From Aneurinibacillus sp. Ricciae_BoGa-3 (GTDB taxonomy: Bacteria > Bacillota > Bacilli > Aneurinibacillales > Aneurinibacillaceae): 64,000 nucleotides of DNA. Below, one piece after another: positions 63,292 through 64,000 of the stretch (position 1 is the first letter of the stretch; each line of letters begins with the position of its first letter). The DNA lies in contig NZ_CP116887.1 of the NCBI RefSeq assembly GCF_028421645.1, forward strand, positions 2,544,001 to 2,608,000, read 5' to 3'. A program made the position numbers and the translations under genes. The notes beneath the pieces were generated by a model. That model was not told the origin of the DNA and ran no database searches. It saw nothing but the letters and a program-made list of their open reading frames with translations.

Positions 63292-64000
63292 CTAACCAAC
63301 AAGCGGAGTTTGACCCGATTTCAATGCCTGTATATCGTGAAGTTTTAACCCAGAATGTTCACCTTCTGGCAGCTCAATTGAATAGTATAAAGCATCCACC
63401 ATCTCAACAGAAAAGGCGGTGCCTGCCATGGATTGAATTTCAATAAATGCATCTTTCGGTGTTAAGGCGTCCCGATAAGAACGCGGTGCTGTCATGGCTA
63501 GAAAGCACTCTACGATACCAAGTGCTTGAGCTAACCAGGGAATGGCGCTGCCTTTTAATTGTACAGGATATCCCATTCCGTCATATCGTTCATGATGATA
63601 ATAAAGCGCCTCACTTACGCGCTTAAGCGATGCGTCATCTTTTAATATATGGGACGCTATAAAACAATGCTCCTGCACGATTTTATACTCATAATTCGTT
63701 AACTTTTCCTTTTTCTCAAATAAATAATCCGGCCATTTAATCCGGCTCACATAATGAAGCAAGGAAAGAAACTGTATTTCCCAATCGTCTACCTTTTCAT
63801 CAGGAAAGTTTACCATAATCTTTCTCATGAGCTCTTCCATCGTCTCGATTTCTTTGCTTGTTCCCTGTAACTTGCGCTCGACTATTGGCACAAACTCGTG
63901 AAGCATTTTTACAAGGTATTCGCGGTCTTTCTGTTCATTCTTCTCCAAAAAATTTCTTTTAATAGTCGAAAGGTGGGTGCTGATAATCCAGCTCACAGCA
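63292..64000 (-). CDS. degenerate HD-GYP domain protein, partial at window edge
   Basis: The frame stays open to 64000, so the start is outside. HD-GYP pattern with YYHHERYDGMGYP near 135 and RSYRDALTPKDAF, but the HDxGK pair is replaced by HYVSR and the usual AD(x)FDAL by VECFLAM. Ligands for the di-iron site are therefore incomplete; probably not an active c-di-GMP hydrolase. Confidence 0.75.
   Translation of the reverse strand, partial: AVSWIISTHLSTIKRNFLEKNEQKDREYLVKMLHEFVPIVERKLQGTSKEIETMEELMRKIMVNFPDEKVDDWEIQFLSLLHYVSRIKWPDYLFEKKEKLTNYEYKIVQEHCFIASHILKDDASLKRVSEALYYHHERYDGMGYPVQLKGSAIPWLAQALGIVECFLAMTAPRSYRDALTPKDAFIEIQSMAGTAFSVEMVDALYYSIELPEGEHSGLKLHDIQALKSGQTPLVG

Overview
The window is chromosomal DNA from a spore-forming member of the Bacillales. 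The best guess is an Aneurinibacillus- or Brevibacillus-like genome, inferred from gene content and order, not from any search. Supporting signals are strong AGGAGG ribosome binding sites with frequent GTG/TTG starts, spoVK, an AbrB/SpoVT pair, glnR-glnA beside the ynbB-hflX pair, an SOS block (lexA with divergent yneA-ynzC-yneB), hfq-miaA, and a camelysin/TasA operon with a SipW-type signal peptidase. No rRNA or tRNA gene was seen.

Region 1 (1-6082, + strand) is a tight catabolic cluster: an N-acyl-D-amino-acid deacylase cut by the window edge, an MFS carrier, a proline-iminopeptidase-like hydrolase, an MlrC/M81 metallopeptidase and an M20 amidohydrolase. Together they look like a route for uptake and hydrolysis of modified or D-residue-containing peptides. 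It ends at a strong terminator (about 6244-6278).

Region 2 (about 6.3-20.7 kb) is a gene graveyard. It holds an IS66 transposase tail, an IS3-family end, a truncated and frameshifted group II intron, a relic of a type I-C CRISPR-Cas operon (frameshifted cas5c, cas8c cut after about 47 codons), a headless Y-family polymerase (UvrX-like), a polysaccharide deacetylase with several frameshifts, fragments of an activase-type ATPase, a probable HsdR and a LuxR-type regulator, and one nearly complete ISL3-family element with 8-bp target duplications. Intact genes lie between them: a large secreted beta-propeller/phosphoesterase with PhoP-box-like repeats in front, a LysM-NlpC/P60 hydrolase, small spore-coat-like proteins and shikimate kinase.

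Region 3 (20.8-58.2 kb) is ordinary core genome, mostly on the - strand: NDH-2, a second LysM-NlpC/P60 hydrolase, an RlhA-type U32 protein, the SOS cluster, glnRA with ynbB and hflX, a HAD phosphatase, an EmrB-type exporter with an unusual tail, spoVK, a secreted CAP protein, a TetR-RND-adaptor efflux operon, thiamine pyrophosphokinase, a metNP methionine transporter without metQ, hfq-miaA, two AbrB-like regulators, 3-hydroxyisobutyryl-CoA hydrolase, an ABC-F ribosome factor and a gamma-carbonic anhydrase.

Region 4 (58.3-62.9 kb, - strand) is a biofilm/camelysin operon: a DUF4047/TapA-position protein, SipW, then three TasA/CalY-type proteins, the last with a long cysteine-rich C-terminal domain. 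A structured leader precedes it. The right edge carries a degenerate HD-GYP protein. The most interesting signals are the expanded TasA operon and its leader, the I-C repeat-like terminator in front of the cas relic, the TTTATGTCG repeat field split by ISL3, the Pho-box-like repeats, and the EmrB tail repeats.
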